A DNA stretch of 64,000 nucleotides from Vanessa cardui (Eukaryota > Arthropoda > Insecta > Lepidoptera > Nymphalidae), in NCBI RefSeq assembly GCF_905220365.1, contig NC_061133.1, positions 13,134,171 to 13,198,170 on the forward strand, in the 5' to 3' direction. Below, piece after piece: positions 1 to 13,444 of the stretch. Position 1 is the first letter of the stretch, and every line of letters starts with the position of its first letter. Position numbers and translations under genes: made by a program. Under the pieces are notes generated by a model, which was not told where the DNA came from, did no database searches, and saw nothing but the letters and a program-made list of their open reading frames with translations.

Positions 1-634
1 GCTATTTTGATTAATCAAATTACGTTAGATTCGCCGAAGCCATTTCGTGAATAATATTACAAAAAAATTAAGCGTCAAGCATTTGAATACGCGGCGAATA
101 TCATGATAACTATAAGTTATAGAAAATTCCTGTTCTTGTCCAGAATCATCTATAAAATATGGGGGAGGTCAAATAGGCAGTCCAGTAGGTAGGCAGGCCA
201 GTTGTTAATATTTGAGACATCTGCTTCCCCATAAAAACTGTACTGAATTTAAATAAATGGTATAATTTATTGCGAATTATATATTAAATAAATAAATAAA
301 AATCAATTCCTAACAGATGCTAAGATGCCATATTAAAAAATTGGTTACAATTTATTTGGTATATTAAAAAAAAAGTGTAAATTGTGTGCGTATGCACGTA
401 TTTGTTTGTGTGTCGGCAATTTGAAAAAAACACAACCTTATGATTTACAACAAGTAGGAATATTACCGATCATTCTCAATTAGTATAAACGTTTCTATAT
501 CACTAAATATTTCATATTCTTGTAAAGTTCCCGCAAGTTGTCTTTATATCGCCTCTCATCAACTCTGCATCGACAGGGCTGTACAACACAAACTATAACA
601 TTTTCTACACGTTGAATTATATTTGAGAAAAAAT

Positions 635-825
635 TACTAGTTACAAAAAAGCGGCTTCGTTGCGTTTTGAATGTTGGTTGTCGTGTAAAAGCAAAAATAG
701 CTTACGTCCTTTCTTTGAGTTCAAGTTTTCTTTATACCAAATTCCATCAAATTCGGTTCAGCGGTTTGGTCTTGAAAGAGCGACAGATAGACAGAGCTAC
801 TTTCACATTTATAATATATATTTTA
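635..825 (+). repeat. CAGA-containing interspersed repeat, copy 1
   Basis: The copy begins near an ACTAGT-type head, continues with a degenerate GCGGCTTCGTTGCGTTTT segment, and has the family middle (GTCCTTTCTTTGAGTTCAAG), a CAAATTCGGTTCAGCGGTTT block and a GACAGATAGACAGAG microsatellite. It ends in CATTTATAATATA. Seven other copies lie in the window. The family is widespread in Lepidoptera; its class (RTE-like LINE tail, SINE or other) is not settled by this sequence. Confidence 0.7.
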
Positions 826-2590
826 CAATTATATGTTATCCCTCGTATAAAAGACATTACACACACAAACGCCCTCCACCACAAAAACATGCACACATAT
901 ATACAATATAAAGATATTTCAGTCTTGCTGATGTTATCTATAATGCAAGTTGCATCTTTTAATTATCTTCCTCGTACTCTGCAACACCAACTTATTTATA
1001 CATTTTCACCCTGATTGCAATCTTGTATTACGTTTTAACAAGACCCACGTCCAAATAGCCGACACAATAGTTAAACAACAAGCAAGTATCATATGTAATA
1101 CACACACATACAGAGAACTCCTACTAATACTTTCTGTTTGTACAGAAATAGGTAAAAGTAGGTGTGGCTATAAAAAGCAATCTTTATTCATATCAAATTT
1201 CATTCAATTTCATTTTATTGTAGAAGAAAAAAATACAAGATTTCAATTTGATTTTATTTGAAGATTTCGTACTAGAAATTACAAAAAAAAATTATAAATA
1301 TATCTATTTTTTATCAGTTTCCAAGTCCATAGTAGTAAATCTGATCAGTGTAACTCGTGGCTACAAATGTTTAAGTGTGCGTGGAACTTTAACATAAGAG
1401 TATGGACAGCAAAAAAAAATACGAATCAGATCATTTTTGCAATTATTAAGAAGAATATAATGCGCCCTCGTGAGTGAATATAAAAAAGTAACTGTTGACA
1501 GCCCTAACCTTATAACAGATTCAATCCAGTCTCAGGTTATACCCGTAAACCGTAGAGTTGTAATTGACTTGTTAGATCAAACGCTACCGTATCCAGACGT
1601 TCACCCTTTCAGATCAGGAAAAACGAATACATAAGTTCAACTGACTTCTTCACTTAACCGGTTAATACTGAATTGATTGAACTCAACCTTAGACCATATA
1701 AATGTCGTAAAATTAATGTGTTTTGAAAACAACTTGAGTGTTTATTTACTTAATTATAATTTTAATATAATAAATGCACAGTTGAATGAAGATTACTTAG
1801 AGTCGTTAAGAAATATATACATAGTTCTATTTATTTAATAGAGCACAGAAAAGGTCATTGCACTTTTTTATTTGGTTTCGTTATACTTTAGGAACTGTTT
1901 TGAATGCAAACTATCTATACTTATAATAAAATTGGAGTGTCTTTTTGTATTATTAAAACGACCGCTTTTTACTAAATGCATATGTATACACGGTACCTAT
2001 AGCAAAACCTTTTTTTGTCTGTCTATCTGTCCGTCAGTTCCGGCGAATTTAACATAGGCAACAACAGTAATATTTTGGTTAAATTCAAATACGCACGAAT
2101 TTATCGAAGAAATAGAAATTAAATATATTTCTATCTTACTTTCTAGCAAATTTCAAGACCACAATCATATAAAAATATCTTAGATAAAAAAGTAAACGCA
2201 ACTGAGCATCCCCACTACATATTCAGAGCCTTCCTTACCTCTGTGATCGTACTTGAACGCACGTATTGTGTTAATTATATATAAACAAAAACACATACTA
2301 CCAAACACGTAACACGTCTTAGTAAGGGTCTCAGCGAGGCTTATATATTAAAATCAAATCCTTACCATTTTTATTTGCACATTAATATTCATTTCAACTT
2401 AGCGCACATGAATTTTAATACACGCCATATTTAGTATGTAACAACTTTTTATTTAATATTGATGACAGGGATCTAAGTCGGATGTAACAGATCTGTTACA
2501 AATATCTCACGAACCTAGTAGATTAAATTTAAGTAATTAAATGACAGATTCTAAATGTCTAACTTTTCTTTAAAAGTACTCAGCTCACCA

Positions 2591-2890
2591 CAACATCAAC
2601 AACAACAGCCTGTAAATTCCCACTGCTGGGCTAAAGGCCTCCACTCCCTTTGAGGAGAAGGTTTGGAACATATTCCATCACGCTTTTCCAATGCGGTTTG
2701 ATGGAATACACATGTGGCAGAATTTCTATGAAATTTATCACATGCAGGTTTCCTCACGATGTTTTCCTTCACTGCTGAGCACGAGATGAATTATAAAGAC
2801 AAATTAAGCACTTAAATCAGCGGTGCTTGCCTGGGTTTGAACCCGCAATCATCGGTTAAGATGCACGCGTTCTAACCACTGGGACATCTC
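2591..2890 (-). repeat. tRNA-derived SINE, Metulj-like, copy 1
   Basis: This is a nearly full-length reverse copy: the (CAA)n tail is at the left and the tRNA-like head with the B-box (complement of GGTTTGAACCC) is near 2840-2860. The body shows the family's conserved CACATGCAGGTTTCCTCACG stretch. A further worn fragment of the same body lies at about 2930-2995. Confidence 0.8.
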
Positions 2891-3085
2891 ACCACACTAT
2901 TGCAGTACTGGTTGTAGATATTAACGTAATATGTAGGTTTCCTCACGAATATTTCCTTTACTGCATCATACACAAATTTAAGCATATGAATATTTAGTAC
3001 TTTGTTAAAGTAGATGAGTTATTACCAGTCGAGATGACAGATCGTTAAAATGGGTATTGGTATTTACAAAATCTATATCTACATA

Positions 3086-3279
3086 ATCTATATTAATATT
3101 ATAAATGTGAAAGGAACTATGTCTGTTTGTCACTCTTTCACGAAACCACTGAACCGAAATTAGATGCAATTTGGTATGAAGCAAAATTGATCTCCAAGAA
3201 AGGACATAGATTACTTTTTTGACTAAGATATTACAACCAATACCCTAAAACGCGAACGAAGCCACGGGCGACCACTAGT
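3086..3279 (-). repeat. CAGA-containing interspersed repeat, copy 2
   Basis: Reverse copy. TATTAATATTATAAATGTGA is at the left, a decayed TGTCTGTTTGTCACTC block in the middle, and the head GGGCGACCACTAGT at the right end, which is the family's typical 5-prime boundary. Confidence 0.75.
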
Positions 3280-5692
3280 GATAATATAAGTTATTAAATG
3301 ACAACAAAACCAATCAATATTTGTATAAAAAAGTAAAACGTAACCATTACGTTCTTGACCATATCAATTCCTACATTTCTATCGTCTAATTATTATACAG
3401 TAGCTTTTTTTTAAATGTATAGTAAATAACCTGCATTAAGTTAGGATAAACGGGAATCCCTATAATGGAAACTCATACAACCTCGATCGGTTCGCATAAA
3501 AACTTTTTGTCACAAACCTTATTAAACAATTAATGCTACTTTTACTCGGCACGAATAATTAAATGTATGTCGGTTGCTGATTATTCTACGGAATTATGTT
3601 TTTTGTACAATCCATTTAAAGATAGTATGTATGTTTGGGAAATTGTCAAAAATACCGTTAATGATTTTGAATTCAGAACCTTATATTAGACAATGGAGCA
3701 TCAGATAGATCAAGGGATCTTAATCTAAAATTATAGACTCAAATCCAAATAAACACCGCAGTTCTTCTTGCTTGTTTTTTTTATAGTTAATCGTTACGCG
3801 CTCGTCAGTGAAGGATAACATTGTGTAGAAATCTGCATGTGTCCAATAACATTACGTCACAAATTGCCTTCAACTCGCATTACTGCAACGTAGTGGAACA
3901 ACCGCCAAACTTAATATGTACCCTGTTCGCTCTCTATATAAAAAATGATACGTATTCAAACTTAAAATTCATTAGATTCTGTAAGAAGAAACTCGAAACA
4001 AACCGCAGAATTTACTATAATAATTATAATATTAATGCCCAAAATATGAGGAGTGAGATGCGAGGTGACTACTTATAGAACCTCATTGAATGCATGGGGC
4101 AGATAAAAATAAACGAATCCTCCCTATCTAAGTCACTTTCACAGAACCGAGTAAAGGATGAAATGTTTTCAAATGTTACTAAACCAAAATATCAACATCA
4201 CAAATACGAACAGGTCGCAATAAAACTCAAAGGCAACTTTTGCAATACGCTTGGAACGATCGTAAACGCGCCTCATTATATAGTGTTTCACTGCATATAA
4301 ATCAGAGAGAACTTAGTTACAATGTAGGTATATAATAATTTTATCGATCGAACGGAGCCGGCCATGTACGGCGGCGTTGACGAACAAGCAGGCCCTCATC
4401 ATCGGCTCAGAGTAATTCATTGCGTGCTACTTAACGTGTGAATACGGGATATTTGCATCACTGAAAGAGAGAAAGGAAACCATGAGCCCGATATGCTATG
4501 AGTATATGCAGCCACCTTATCGATACCTGTTCTAGTAAAATATGACGCTACAAATTATTGTCACAATTATTTTTGTACTAATTTCTTAAGTTACCTTTAT
4601 TTAACTTACTAATAATGTATATGTATTTTGACTATTTCAAGTTACATCATGCCAAAACCAGCTACCACGTCCAAGACGTTTGGAAGTTCATCAATCTTGG
4701 CATACCAAGATTGTTTTTTCTGACATAACCATTTTCTATCATGTGGTCCAATTTGCTGTCCACCGTCTTCCAAACTAAGTAAAGTCAAAGTCTGTCTGTA
4801 TCCGTTATTCAATACCACTTTGTTTTTTTTATTGTAAAAAATATATACTACCTTAGTATACTACATGAAATATATCTTTCTTTATAATTGTTATTGTTAC
4901 AACATAACTCCATTTCATCAAATTGATAGTCTTATTTGCACAGACTTAATTCACTAGATATAGTAAAGATTCCCTGTGGATACCTAATTCATTTTTTTTA
5001 CTATCAAAATAGTAAAGATACTTCCTTCCTACTTTGCTAAGGATTAATTAACTCTTTAGAAATTTTAAAGCATTTCGGTGCTCCAGTGGATTCTAAACAC
5101 AAAACTTAGTGCTTAGCTGTATTTATATGAAAACTTGACTCATAAATTAATCCATTTGCATGTTATATTAATATGCGGAACTGGATGGCTGAGCACACCG
5201 TGTAGGTGCAACTTTAGCCTTCAATACATGTGTAGGTACACGTAGCTCAATGATTTTAATTTTATTCTCAAATATCAAAATTGTAAAGTCGCACTAAACT
5301 AAGATTGACATTATCCAATTTTATGTGCTGTTGTTTTTAAAACTGCGTCAATATTACTGTTCAAGACAAGCAAGCAAATCGAATAAACAGATATTAAAAC
5401 GAGAAATCGGTTGCCAAGTTTACTAATCCCTTTAGCGGATTGCGGAAACGGAGATTAAGTGTAAATCTATATTTACTAACGCAAACAAGTCGCATATGAA
5501 TCATCTTAACGCGAATAAACCCGAAACACTTTATAAAACATCAGTAAAATCCGGTGGATGTTATCTTGTGCTTAATTACCAATGATCATGTTTGTCGGTT
5601 GCACAGTAATGTATTTTAGTCCAAAACGTACCAAAATACAATTCATATATTTATCGAATAAAATGTGATGCTGATCTGGTCCAATTTGATTA

Positions 5693-5884
5693 GAGGTAAA
5701 CGGAATTATAAATGGGTCACCAGATGGTAAGTCACCACTTCCCATAGACAATGATATCGTATGAACTTTTAACCATTTCGTATATGACCAATAATAGTCA
5801 CCAATCTTGGGAACTGAGAGGTTCCTTCGAACAATTTTGCTATTTAGTGGTAAGATATATGGTAAGCGAACTACCACCAAGTAA
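5693..5884 (-). repeat. Poly(A)-ended interspersed repeat (family 2), copy 1
   Basis: Diverged reverse copy sharing CACCAGATGGTAAGTCACCA and CACCAATCTTGGGAACT with the better preserved copy at 8062-8366. The central part is shortened. The right end has the family's CTACCACCAAGTAAA. Confidence 0.65.
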
Positions 5885-7084
5885 AGTTTTTTTTTATAAA
5901 ACTAATAAAGGAACCAATATTCTGTTCTTGGTACTTTTTGCTTAAATAATACGATAAAAAGTAATTTATATTTTGTCCTAGATGACATACATTTGATCCT
6001 AGTCATATGAAATAGTTTATTGGGAAAAGAAAATAACGTTAAATATCTTTATTATTATTAGTCTTTTCAAACAACCAATGACAACAATATTGTGTAATAA
6101 TCAGAATTCGCAGAAGAACATAGACTCCTCGCGAATAATTCGATTGTTTGCGTCAAAACGAAGCCATACGTTATATTGGATTATATGAGGATACCTTACA
6201 AGCCCGTACCATTGGGTGACCTGCTTCCACGCGTATTTGCAATATACTATCGTATGCAATTAGGGACTTCATAGCGTCGTGATCGTATAATTAACGTATT
6301 CAATTTCGTAACCAAAATGCCATGCACCCATCATTCGGCTCCAGCTTATAATAATTTAGATGATAGCTGGGAGCGTCGAACAAAAGTAATTGTTTCGTCA
6401 ATTTGCCTGTAATTTTTCAAATCGTTTGCACATAAATCTACCGCTATGTCACTTATGACTTGAGTCATCTCGTAATTGTATCTCAGTAACATTGAGCTGT
6501 GATGTATGTTGCACAATCGTGGACTTCTCCGTTCGATTTAGCACAGGTGCTTCGAGCAATTAATATTCATGTCGTGTTTAATTTGAATCAAATTATCGCC
6601 TGAGGTTTCGAATTTCAATCAAAATATAATGTTTTGATGTTAGCACATTATTTGGTGCTTTACCCTCGTACTGCCCGAGGGAGGCAATTTAGCTATGTCG
6701 AAAGCAATTCATTGGTTGTTATCAATTGAGTTCGAAACGACTGTCTGTGTGGGCAGACATAAATTTTGATTATATCGCATTATTAATTATATCTGCAATT
6801 AGCTAGCAGCAAACTATCGGTACTAACTTAACTAGTATTTACATTTCTGCGACCAATTACAAAATGTAAATTAAAAATAAATCCATATTGACTTATAGCA
6901 TTAAAATATGGATTATTTGCGTTATTACAAATTTTACTACCGTATATATTTTAATAGTAATTGTGATTTGACTTGATTAATAATAAATGCTGCATCTCAT
7001 TAATTTGTTTTATTATATGACATGTAATAATAATTCAAGTTAAGTTATCTGATTTTATCCAAACGTAGGCTACGTTATACACGT

Positions 7085-7200
7085 GCGTCCACACCCGCAT
7101 TCAATGATGGAATGCGGCCGCATTGAGCAATTTGAGCAAGCGATCCTCTACGCCGGCGCGGGCGCACCCACGACGATTCACCTGCGCGCACGCTTCCGTA
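7085..7200. promoter_or_regulatory. GC-rich island with nested palindromes, candidate regulatory element
   Basis: A roughly 115-base CpG-rich patch in AT-rich DNA. It contains an 8-bp perfect inverted repeat (7095-7102 with 7110-7117) that overlaps a 14-bp perfect palindrome (7111-7124, centred on GCGGCCGC). No open frame or splice sites explain it. It could be an enhancer or an unmarked promoter; its function is inference. Confidence 0.25.
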
Positions 7201-8061
7201 ATTTATGATATGCCGATTTTGGTATGATTTGCGGATTGACACTTCGTTGTACTAGATTTTAACGTAAATACTACTTAAAAGTTTAAGTGTTTGATCTAAA
7301 GATTCTACAGTCTACTATAATGCAATATTTATTGTTATTATAAATAACTTGTGGACGAAAAATCTTGTACAGTAAATATCGATCACATTCCAACATATTT
7401 TTTTTAATCATTGGAAAAACAAAGCCAAGCTAAACAATAGTTAATCAAATATCTCATGAACTGTGCTCTCGAATGTTGCAAGATAATGTTGCATATGAGT
7501 GCAACAACAGTGAGGTATTTCCCGCGCAATAGAAAATCGTAGAGAAAACTTGCAACAGACCATTGTGATGCTAAATCTTACCCCACAAATGGCGTTATAC
7601 GTTGATTAATTAAAAAGTCGTGTACAAATATTGACGCAATATTCTTACATATGCCGTTGAAATTGACAATATTACATTTTAAACGTAATCTTATCAACAT
7701 TATAATTGCAATATTTTAGTGTTATAGATATAAATTACTCAATCGCTTTTTAAACTTGCTAGATTCTAGTTTTATAATGTTACATTATAGAGTAATGTAA
7801 TAGGAAACAGTGAAATACATCCTTAAGAATCTTACAATTATATTTAATGTAATAAAATTACTAATGATACTTAATTCTTAACAATAGAGACATAGAGTTA
7901 GTTGAGTTGTTGAAAAAGAAAATCGTAATCTTTTGGTGTCTGTAATTGAGCAGGTTGACGAATTCATATTATACACATATATATTATTTAAAAACGCATG
8001 TGAAATAAATACTTCCGCGTGACATATTTAATGATCTTCAATTTGACCCAAATCGGATCGA

Positions 8062-8366
8062 ATTATTTTTTTTTTATGGTATAAGTTGCCGGACGAGCAT
8101 ATGGGCCACCTGATGGTTAGTGGTCACCATCATCCATAGACAATGACGCTGTAAGAAATATTATCTATTCTTTAAATCGTCAATGTGCCACCAACCTTGG
8201 GAACTAAGTTGTTATGTCCCTTGTGACTAGTAGTAGTTACACTGGCTCACGCACCCCTCAAACCGCAACACAACAATACTGAGTACTGTTAGTTGGCGGA
8301 AGAATAACTGATGAGTGGGTTGTACTTACCCAGATGGGCTAGCACAAAGCCCTACCACCAAGTAAA
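8062..8366 (-). repeat. Poly(A)-ended interspersed repeat (family 2), copy 2
   Basis: This is the best copy in the window. Read on the minus strand it runs from TTTACTTGGTGGTAGGGCTT through GAGCCAGTGTAACTAC and CAAGGTTGGTGGCAC to CAGGTGGCCCATATGCTCGT and an A-rich tail. A poly(A) end and frequent truncation fit a retroposed SINE or the 3-prime end of a LINE; the class is inferred. Confidence 0.75.
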
Positions 8367-8853
8367 TCTAATCTCTTCTATTTGTAATCCAAACATTCAT
8401 TGATACACGATGAATTCATAAAGACCTGTCGGGTACTTTTAATTTTGTGCTTGGTAAATTGCAATCCTTTAAAAAACCATTTCGCATACAAATAAGACAT
8501 GTTCATAGTTTCACGATATGTACGGCCTTGAAACGCGATCTAAAGTTTTGCTTGCAAGTTGCGCATACTCAATTAGTCTCCTTTTTACGTGATACCCGAA
8601 AAGTGAGTTCGAATGTGCCACCGATTTCGAATATCAATTTCATTACTGTTGTACATTTTACGCAATATATTTATAATAAAATAACCTTAAAAAATATAAT
8701 CCTAATAGTATTCTGGCTGTATGCTTAGTCGTCTCACGCTCACTAATCATCTCGTAAGCACGAGCGTCACTCACACATAGCATCATTATTATTCTATTGT
8801 AGTATATTAATAAAAAAGAATAAATAAAAATTACTTTTAGACAAATTATTTTT

Positions 8854-8859
8854 TTTATT
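8854..8859 (-). terminator. Candidate polyadenylation signal for the MADF-BESS gene
   Basis: AATAAA on the minus strand, about 330 bases beyond the stop codon of the gene ending at 9188. The surrounding DNA is very AT-rich, so a chance match is quite possible. Confidence 0.35.
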
Positions 8860-9187
8860 CAAATTGTACAATACACAAACAATATAGAAAAACCTTAACT
8901 ACACTTAGTGCTTTAAACGAAGTATTTTGAAGAGTTATTAAATATTCATTAAAATTTTATCAGTTTGCATATGAACACAGCTTTAAAATATATTATAAAC
9001 TTAAATCTCTTAACAATAAAAATAAACGAATATTTGAACATCAGTCTGTATGGTTAACGTTTTTAAGAAAAAGATTACAGAAATTTTGCTTTAAAAGTTT
9101 TAATTCAAAACGTTTATATTATAATACCATAAACATACGCAGCTTCAAATATTTCCCAAGACTTCTGTTTTTGCATATAAATCAACT

Positions 9188-10369
9188 TCAAGGTTGACTT
9201 TCATTTAATTGATCTTGGACGTATATTTTATTATCACAATCATTCGTAAACTGGTATTGCGACAGAGTCTCTAGCAGCCACTCGTTAACTTTACCTCTGA
9301 AGTGCAATTTTTGTAGATCTGTCAGCTTCCTTATGGTAGGCAGTAGACTTATTAAGAATAAGTAATCCGCATCATTTCTCAAATCATCTTCCATTGTTTT
9401 CTTGCTTTGAATCAAATCTTTTAATTCTTTCAATTGTTTCATTATCAATGGCTTTTTATTTACGTTTAAACGCCTTACAAGAGCTGATGAGTTTTGTTTA
9501 TTAACACGTTGATGTTGCAATTTTGTTTGTAAAAGTGTCTGTTCGTCGCTGTCTGATTCGTTTTCTGATGCAACGTTATTAGAGTCAACATTTTTATTGA
9601 CGCCATGTCTTCCAGTTAACACCTCATTGGTAATAAAGCTCAGGTCATTGTAGTAATGCCAGTTTGACATCGCCAATCGTTTTGATAATATCTTTTTGAG
9701 TTCTTTCCTGTATTGATCCTTTAAATGCTTCCATCGTTTCTTAACTGTCCATTCTGAATGACAAATAGAAAATGTTAGTATTTTTTATTATTAAAATAAT
9801 GATTTCAGAGACGAAAATTAATAAATGTGGTGACTTATTGAAACACATACGCCCATAAAATACCTATGAGAACTCATTTATTATAATAAGTTTACTAGCA
9901 ACTTTAATAATTTCGTTAAAATCGATTTGCCTGTGTTTCAGCTCTAAAATTATTTATTATATTAATCAATTGTTCGAGTTACGTCACATTCGTATCATCA
10001 GATCGCTCCTATTTCCAAAATTGTAAATCCTATTCAATGTACTATATTTGTGTGTTAATATAAAAAAGTGTCGTCTGTACATACGTAGAATGAGTAAGCA
10101 CTTTTTATACCAGCCTTATAATATTGATTTCTACGTGACATTGACGAAAATCCGTGTCCTGTTAACGCAACGAAAAGCTATTAAGACAAGAATTGAATTC
10201 AATTATAAAATTGGTTAAATCATCTTTCGAACGTACCATCAGCATCCAGTTCTTTAGTAATTTGTTTCCAAGTTCGTGAGCAAACCGCTCTATTTCTGTA
10301 ATACTGATGCGTGCACAGCCATAACTCGGGGTGCGCCTTGACTTTTAGGATAATGTCCTCGAAAGACAT
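9188..10369 (-). CDS. MADF-BESS domain protein, two exons (10369-10237 and 9753-9188)
   Basis: The two exons join to 232 codons plus stop with no frame break. The donor is G|GTACGT at 10236 and the acceptor is CATTCAG| before 9753. Residues about 4-85 form a MADF domain (Myb/SANT-like, Adf-1 type): EDIILKVKAHPELW opens it, and the intron-spanning join gives ELDADEWTVKKRWKHLKDQY, the expected W..VKKRW..L.D.YR pattern. Residues about 172-208 form a BESS motif (DADYLFLISLLP...LRGK-like helix pair). Between them lies an acidic Ser/Asp linker. Family knowledge: MADF binds DNA and BESS mediates protein contacts, so this is probably a nuclear transcription regulator. The start is ATG 10369; the open frame upstream has no ATG and lies in the promoter. 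The gene runs opposite to the outspread-like gene and is probably nested in one of its introns. Orthology to a named gene is not resolved. Confidence 0.88.
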
Positions 10370-10375
10370 GATAGT

Positions 10376-10535
10376 GCAACCACAACGCACGCGCGTCCGA
10401 CGCTCACTGCCCGCTCCCCGCGTTGACAACTCAACGCCCCTCCCCCGCTCGTGGACGCTCCAAACGCGCGTTATATTGACCTTGCACTACGTATCTAGAA
10501 GCGTTGCTAACCGCCCGCGCCCGCTCACCGCTCAA
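10376..10535 (-). promoter_or_regulatory. CpG-rich promoter of the MADF-BESS gene
   Basis: A GC- and CpG-rich patch lies directly upstream of the ATG at 10369 in otherwise AT-rich DNA. On the minus strand an arthropod initiator-like CAGT is at 10409-10406, about 40 bases before the ATG. No TATA box is obvious at the expected spacing. The position supports a short 5-prime UTR and ATG 10369 as the start codon. Confidence 0.5.
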
Positions 10536-12307
10536 AATTGATCACATTTATTGATTAATTCACTTAAATTTTTGTGTGTGTTTCAATCATATCTTCCTCT
10601 AAAGTCAATAAATCTAAAAATATTTTTATTTCAATTACGCGATTTTTAACTCGAAAGTTACTGTTTGTTATTTAATCCACAAAGAGATTCAGTTTTCATC
10701 GGGATCATCAATTTATTTTAAACATTAAAAACCACCATCCTTCATAAAAATTAAAAGGCTCCTGCTATCTCGGATGCCATAAAATCTGATCCTTGACAAG
10801 GGACGTAACATTATGACAGCTTAAAAAAGGCAATTAAAATTACCGTCACCATTAATTTCGTCTCCCTGCTCAATCTCGTAACATTTAACGGAGCGTAATG
10901 AAAACAAAAAATCAACTAAAAACGAACCTTGAGCTTTTAACCATTAGTGTTAATCGCTGTTTCAAAAAGCATAAAAAAGAAATCTCATCAGACCTTTTAC
11001 GGTAGAACATAAGTTCCTAAGATTATATCTGGAAGACAGTTAAGTTAAATGTTCCAAGTCGTCTATGTGCCCACCTGAAGATGTTAATCTTTAACTTGTA
11101 ATATTTATAAGACAACCTGTCTACACCTCCGACGTCGCTGGACTCGGCGACACTTTAACAAATTAGTTGCTATTCACTACTCCGCATCCAACCATGCCGT
11201 TCTAAGATTTAAATACTTTTCGGATTTCTGTCACAATTGCGGACATTTTTTTTCTACAAAAAATATAAACAGATTTTAGCTGACTTCTGGAATGTGAATC
11301 TGCAAATATCATACATTGTCATAACTGTATAGAAATGAGGACAAGAACCAACACCACCTACTTAGGTCCGTCAATGATCACTTGCAACTGACGGGCAGGT
11401 GAATTGACGGTTCGTGCGGTCCCATTTAAATCTTCGTAGAGCGCATAGCCGCGAAATAATGCAGTGAGCAATAAATAGTGATTTGCGTCGGCATTTGCTC
11501 GAAAACGTCATCACGGAAACGGCAGAGGCGGGCTCGCTGGCTGTGATGGAGTCCCTTGCGCTCTGGTCCAAGATGTTAACGAAAACATATTCCTCTGAGT
11601 AAGCGTACTTCATTATTTTCAAGTCTATAATAACCGATCCCTAAAAAAGATAACTTATGCATGTATCTTCCTTGAATATATATTAAAAGATATTTATGTC
11701 CATACAGATTGTTAAAAGGTTACTGATAACATATTACTGTATGTTGAAATATGAGACTCATTAGTTAGCAAATTGCAATACAAAATGGCTCCTTAGAATT
11801 GTTTTTGATTTTTATTTAAATATCGTATAATAATTCATCTTGTAACTTGCACCTCGCGCGATCAATCATTAATGCTCGCAGCGGTTCGCAACATCTATTT
11901 TCTATAGGAGCAATGCCATGTAAACGTTTTCAGGTTAATCTGCATAACATTAGCGAAGAAAAAGGTTTTGCTCACCTTCTGAAAAATATCCGTTGCAACA
12001 ATTAGCTATACACAGTGTAGTGCACAACTTATTAGTTGCAATTTATTAGTAGTTTATTTACATTAGAGGATATATCAACTAAGCCCTATTCTTGTGCTCA
12101 CTGGTGAAGGGAAACGTCGTGACCAAACGTAAGGAATGAAAGTCACATGTTGCCACATGTTTTTTAAAGACTTACAATGACCAGTGTAGAGAAAATACAC
12201 TTCTAACTATTTTCTCAAGAGCCGATGTTCTTCCGCCTTCTAGGAAAGGCGCCCATCCGCCTTACCTTGAAAGAGAACAATTTTTGAAAAAATCCCTATA
12301 TTTCTTT

Positions 12308-12482
12308 ACTAGTTGTCGCCCGCGTTTTACTCGTTTTAGTTTTAAAGTAGCGTATGTCCTTCCTTTTAGTTCAATTTTGCGTCATACCAAATTTTATCAA
12401 ATTCAGTTTACCATTTTGGTAGTGAAAGAGCAACAGACAGACAGAGAGATTTACTTCCACGTTTAAAATATTGATATAGATT
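12308..12482 (+). repeat. CAGA-containing interspersed repeat, copy 3
   Basis: It starts at TACTAGTTGTCGCCCGCG, the family head, runs through GTATGTCCTTCC and the GTGAAAGAGCAACAGACAGA block, and ends in GATATAGATTA. Confidence 0.75.
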
Positions 12483-13444
12483 ATTCCTAAAGTATTGTCA
12501 CTCTCAAATATGCGTAAATTTCGACCACAGATAACAGTTTTATCAACATTAGAAATTTGGAGTAACTTTAAAAAAAAAAAAGTGACAGAAGTTATGCAAA
12601 AGTGATCTTAACCTTACAACCGTTAAGGATTTAAACAAACATGCTTTTAAGACCACACGTGCGATGATAAGTGTTATCAACGGCAATGAGCATTTACAAG
12701 TCTAAGAGATCAGCGAACGGACTGAGTTTTTATTACACTCGAATAACGGGACCATGTTTCTGGTTAGACGGTGTCTTTGATGCTCCACATTTTATTTTAT
12801 TTAGTCACTATGTTTAGTCGTTCTATTATTATACTATGTTATAATAACTGTTTGGATATACAATAAAAAATAAACAGAGTCAGGTCATCGGAGATATCTT
12901 AGGAAGTCGAAATAATAAGAATGTAAATAGGTATCAATTATGTAATTTGAATTGGTTTTTTCATTTGTTTAAATATTATATAGTGCCCTAATATTAATTG
13001 GTTATCACTATGGAATCTGTTTAGTCAGCTACTTACTAATTACCTAGGAATTATATTCATGGTTGGCAGTATTATATAAGTTAAGGGGATGGTACTTAAA
13101 TAAATAAACTCACTCAAAGTACTAATTCGAAATGAATATATCGTCCATCAATATAAACTGGGTTCTCTATTTCACCAATTTGTACTAATGCAGATTCTTG
13201 ATACCAAAAGACATTTTTTAAACGTTTGTCACTTGACAAAAGTACAATACACAAAACGCTTTTGATTGGCTTATGATGAAGTTACTTGCTTGTTCAACTT
13301 GCTTGCCTAGTATATGTACCATAGATTAAAATACGAGCAAGTGCTGTCACCGACCCCATTGCAGCGCCAGTGTCCAAGTAGCATTTTGCGTGCTATTTAA
13401 ATATGGAATTTTTAATATGATATTTTTCGGCTAATGTGTAGTAG

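Larger units (their letters stand above)
1..9187. other. Non-coding DNA left of the MADF-BESS gene
   Basis: No exon is supported here. The sequence is AT-rich, with interspersed repeats listed separately (635-825, 2591-2890, 3086-3279, 5693-5884, 8062-8366). The stretch from about 6100 to 7260 is more complex in composition and repeat-free, which fits a regulatory region. Short open frames on both strands have no coding-like composition. It is probably intron or upstream DNA of the outspread-like gene, since the visible part of that gene starts in the middle of a PH domain at 26728. Confidence 0.5.

Noticed and set aside
10370..10429. N-terminal extension of the MADF-BESS protein
   Set aside because: The extension opens with TTG, not ATG, and lies in the CpG-rich promoter. 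ATG 10369 starts right at the MADF domain.
11371..11622. Minus-strand open frame of 83 codons
   Set aside because: No domain, no promoter and no codon bias; chance frame in a GC-richer patch.
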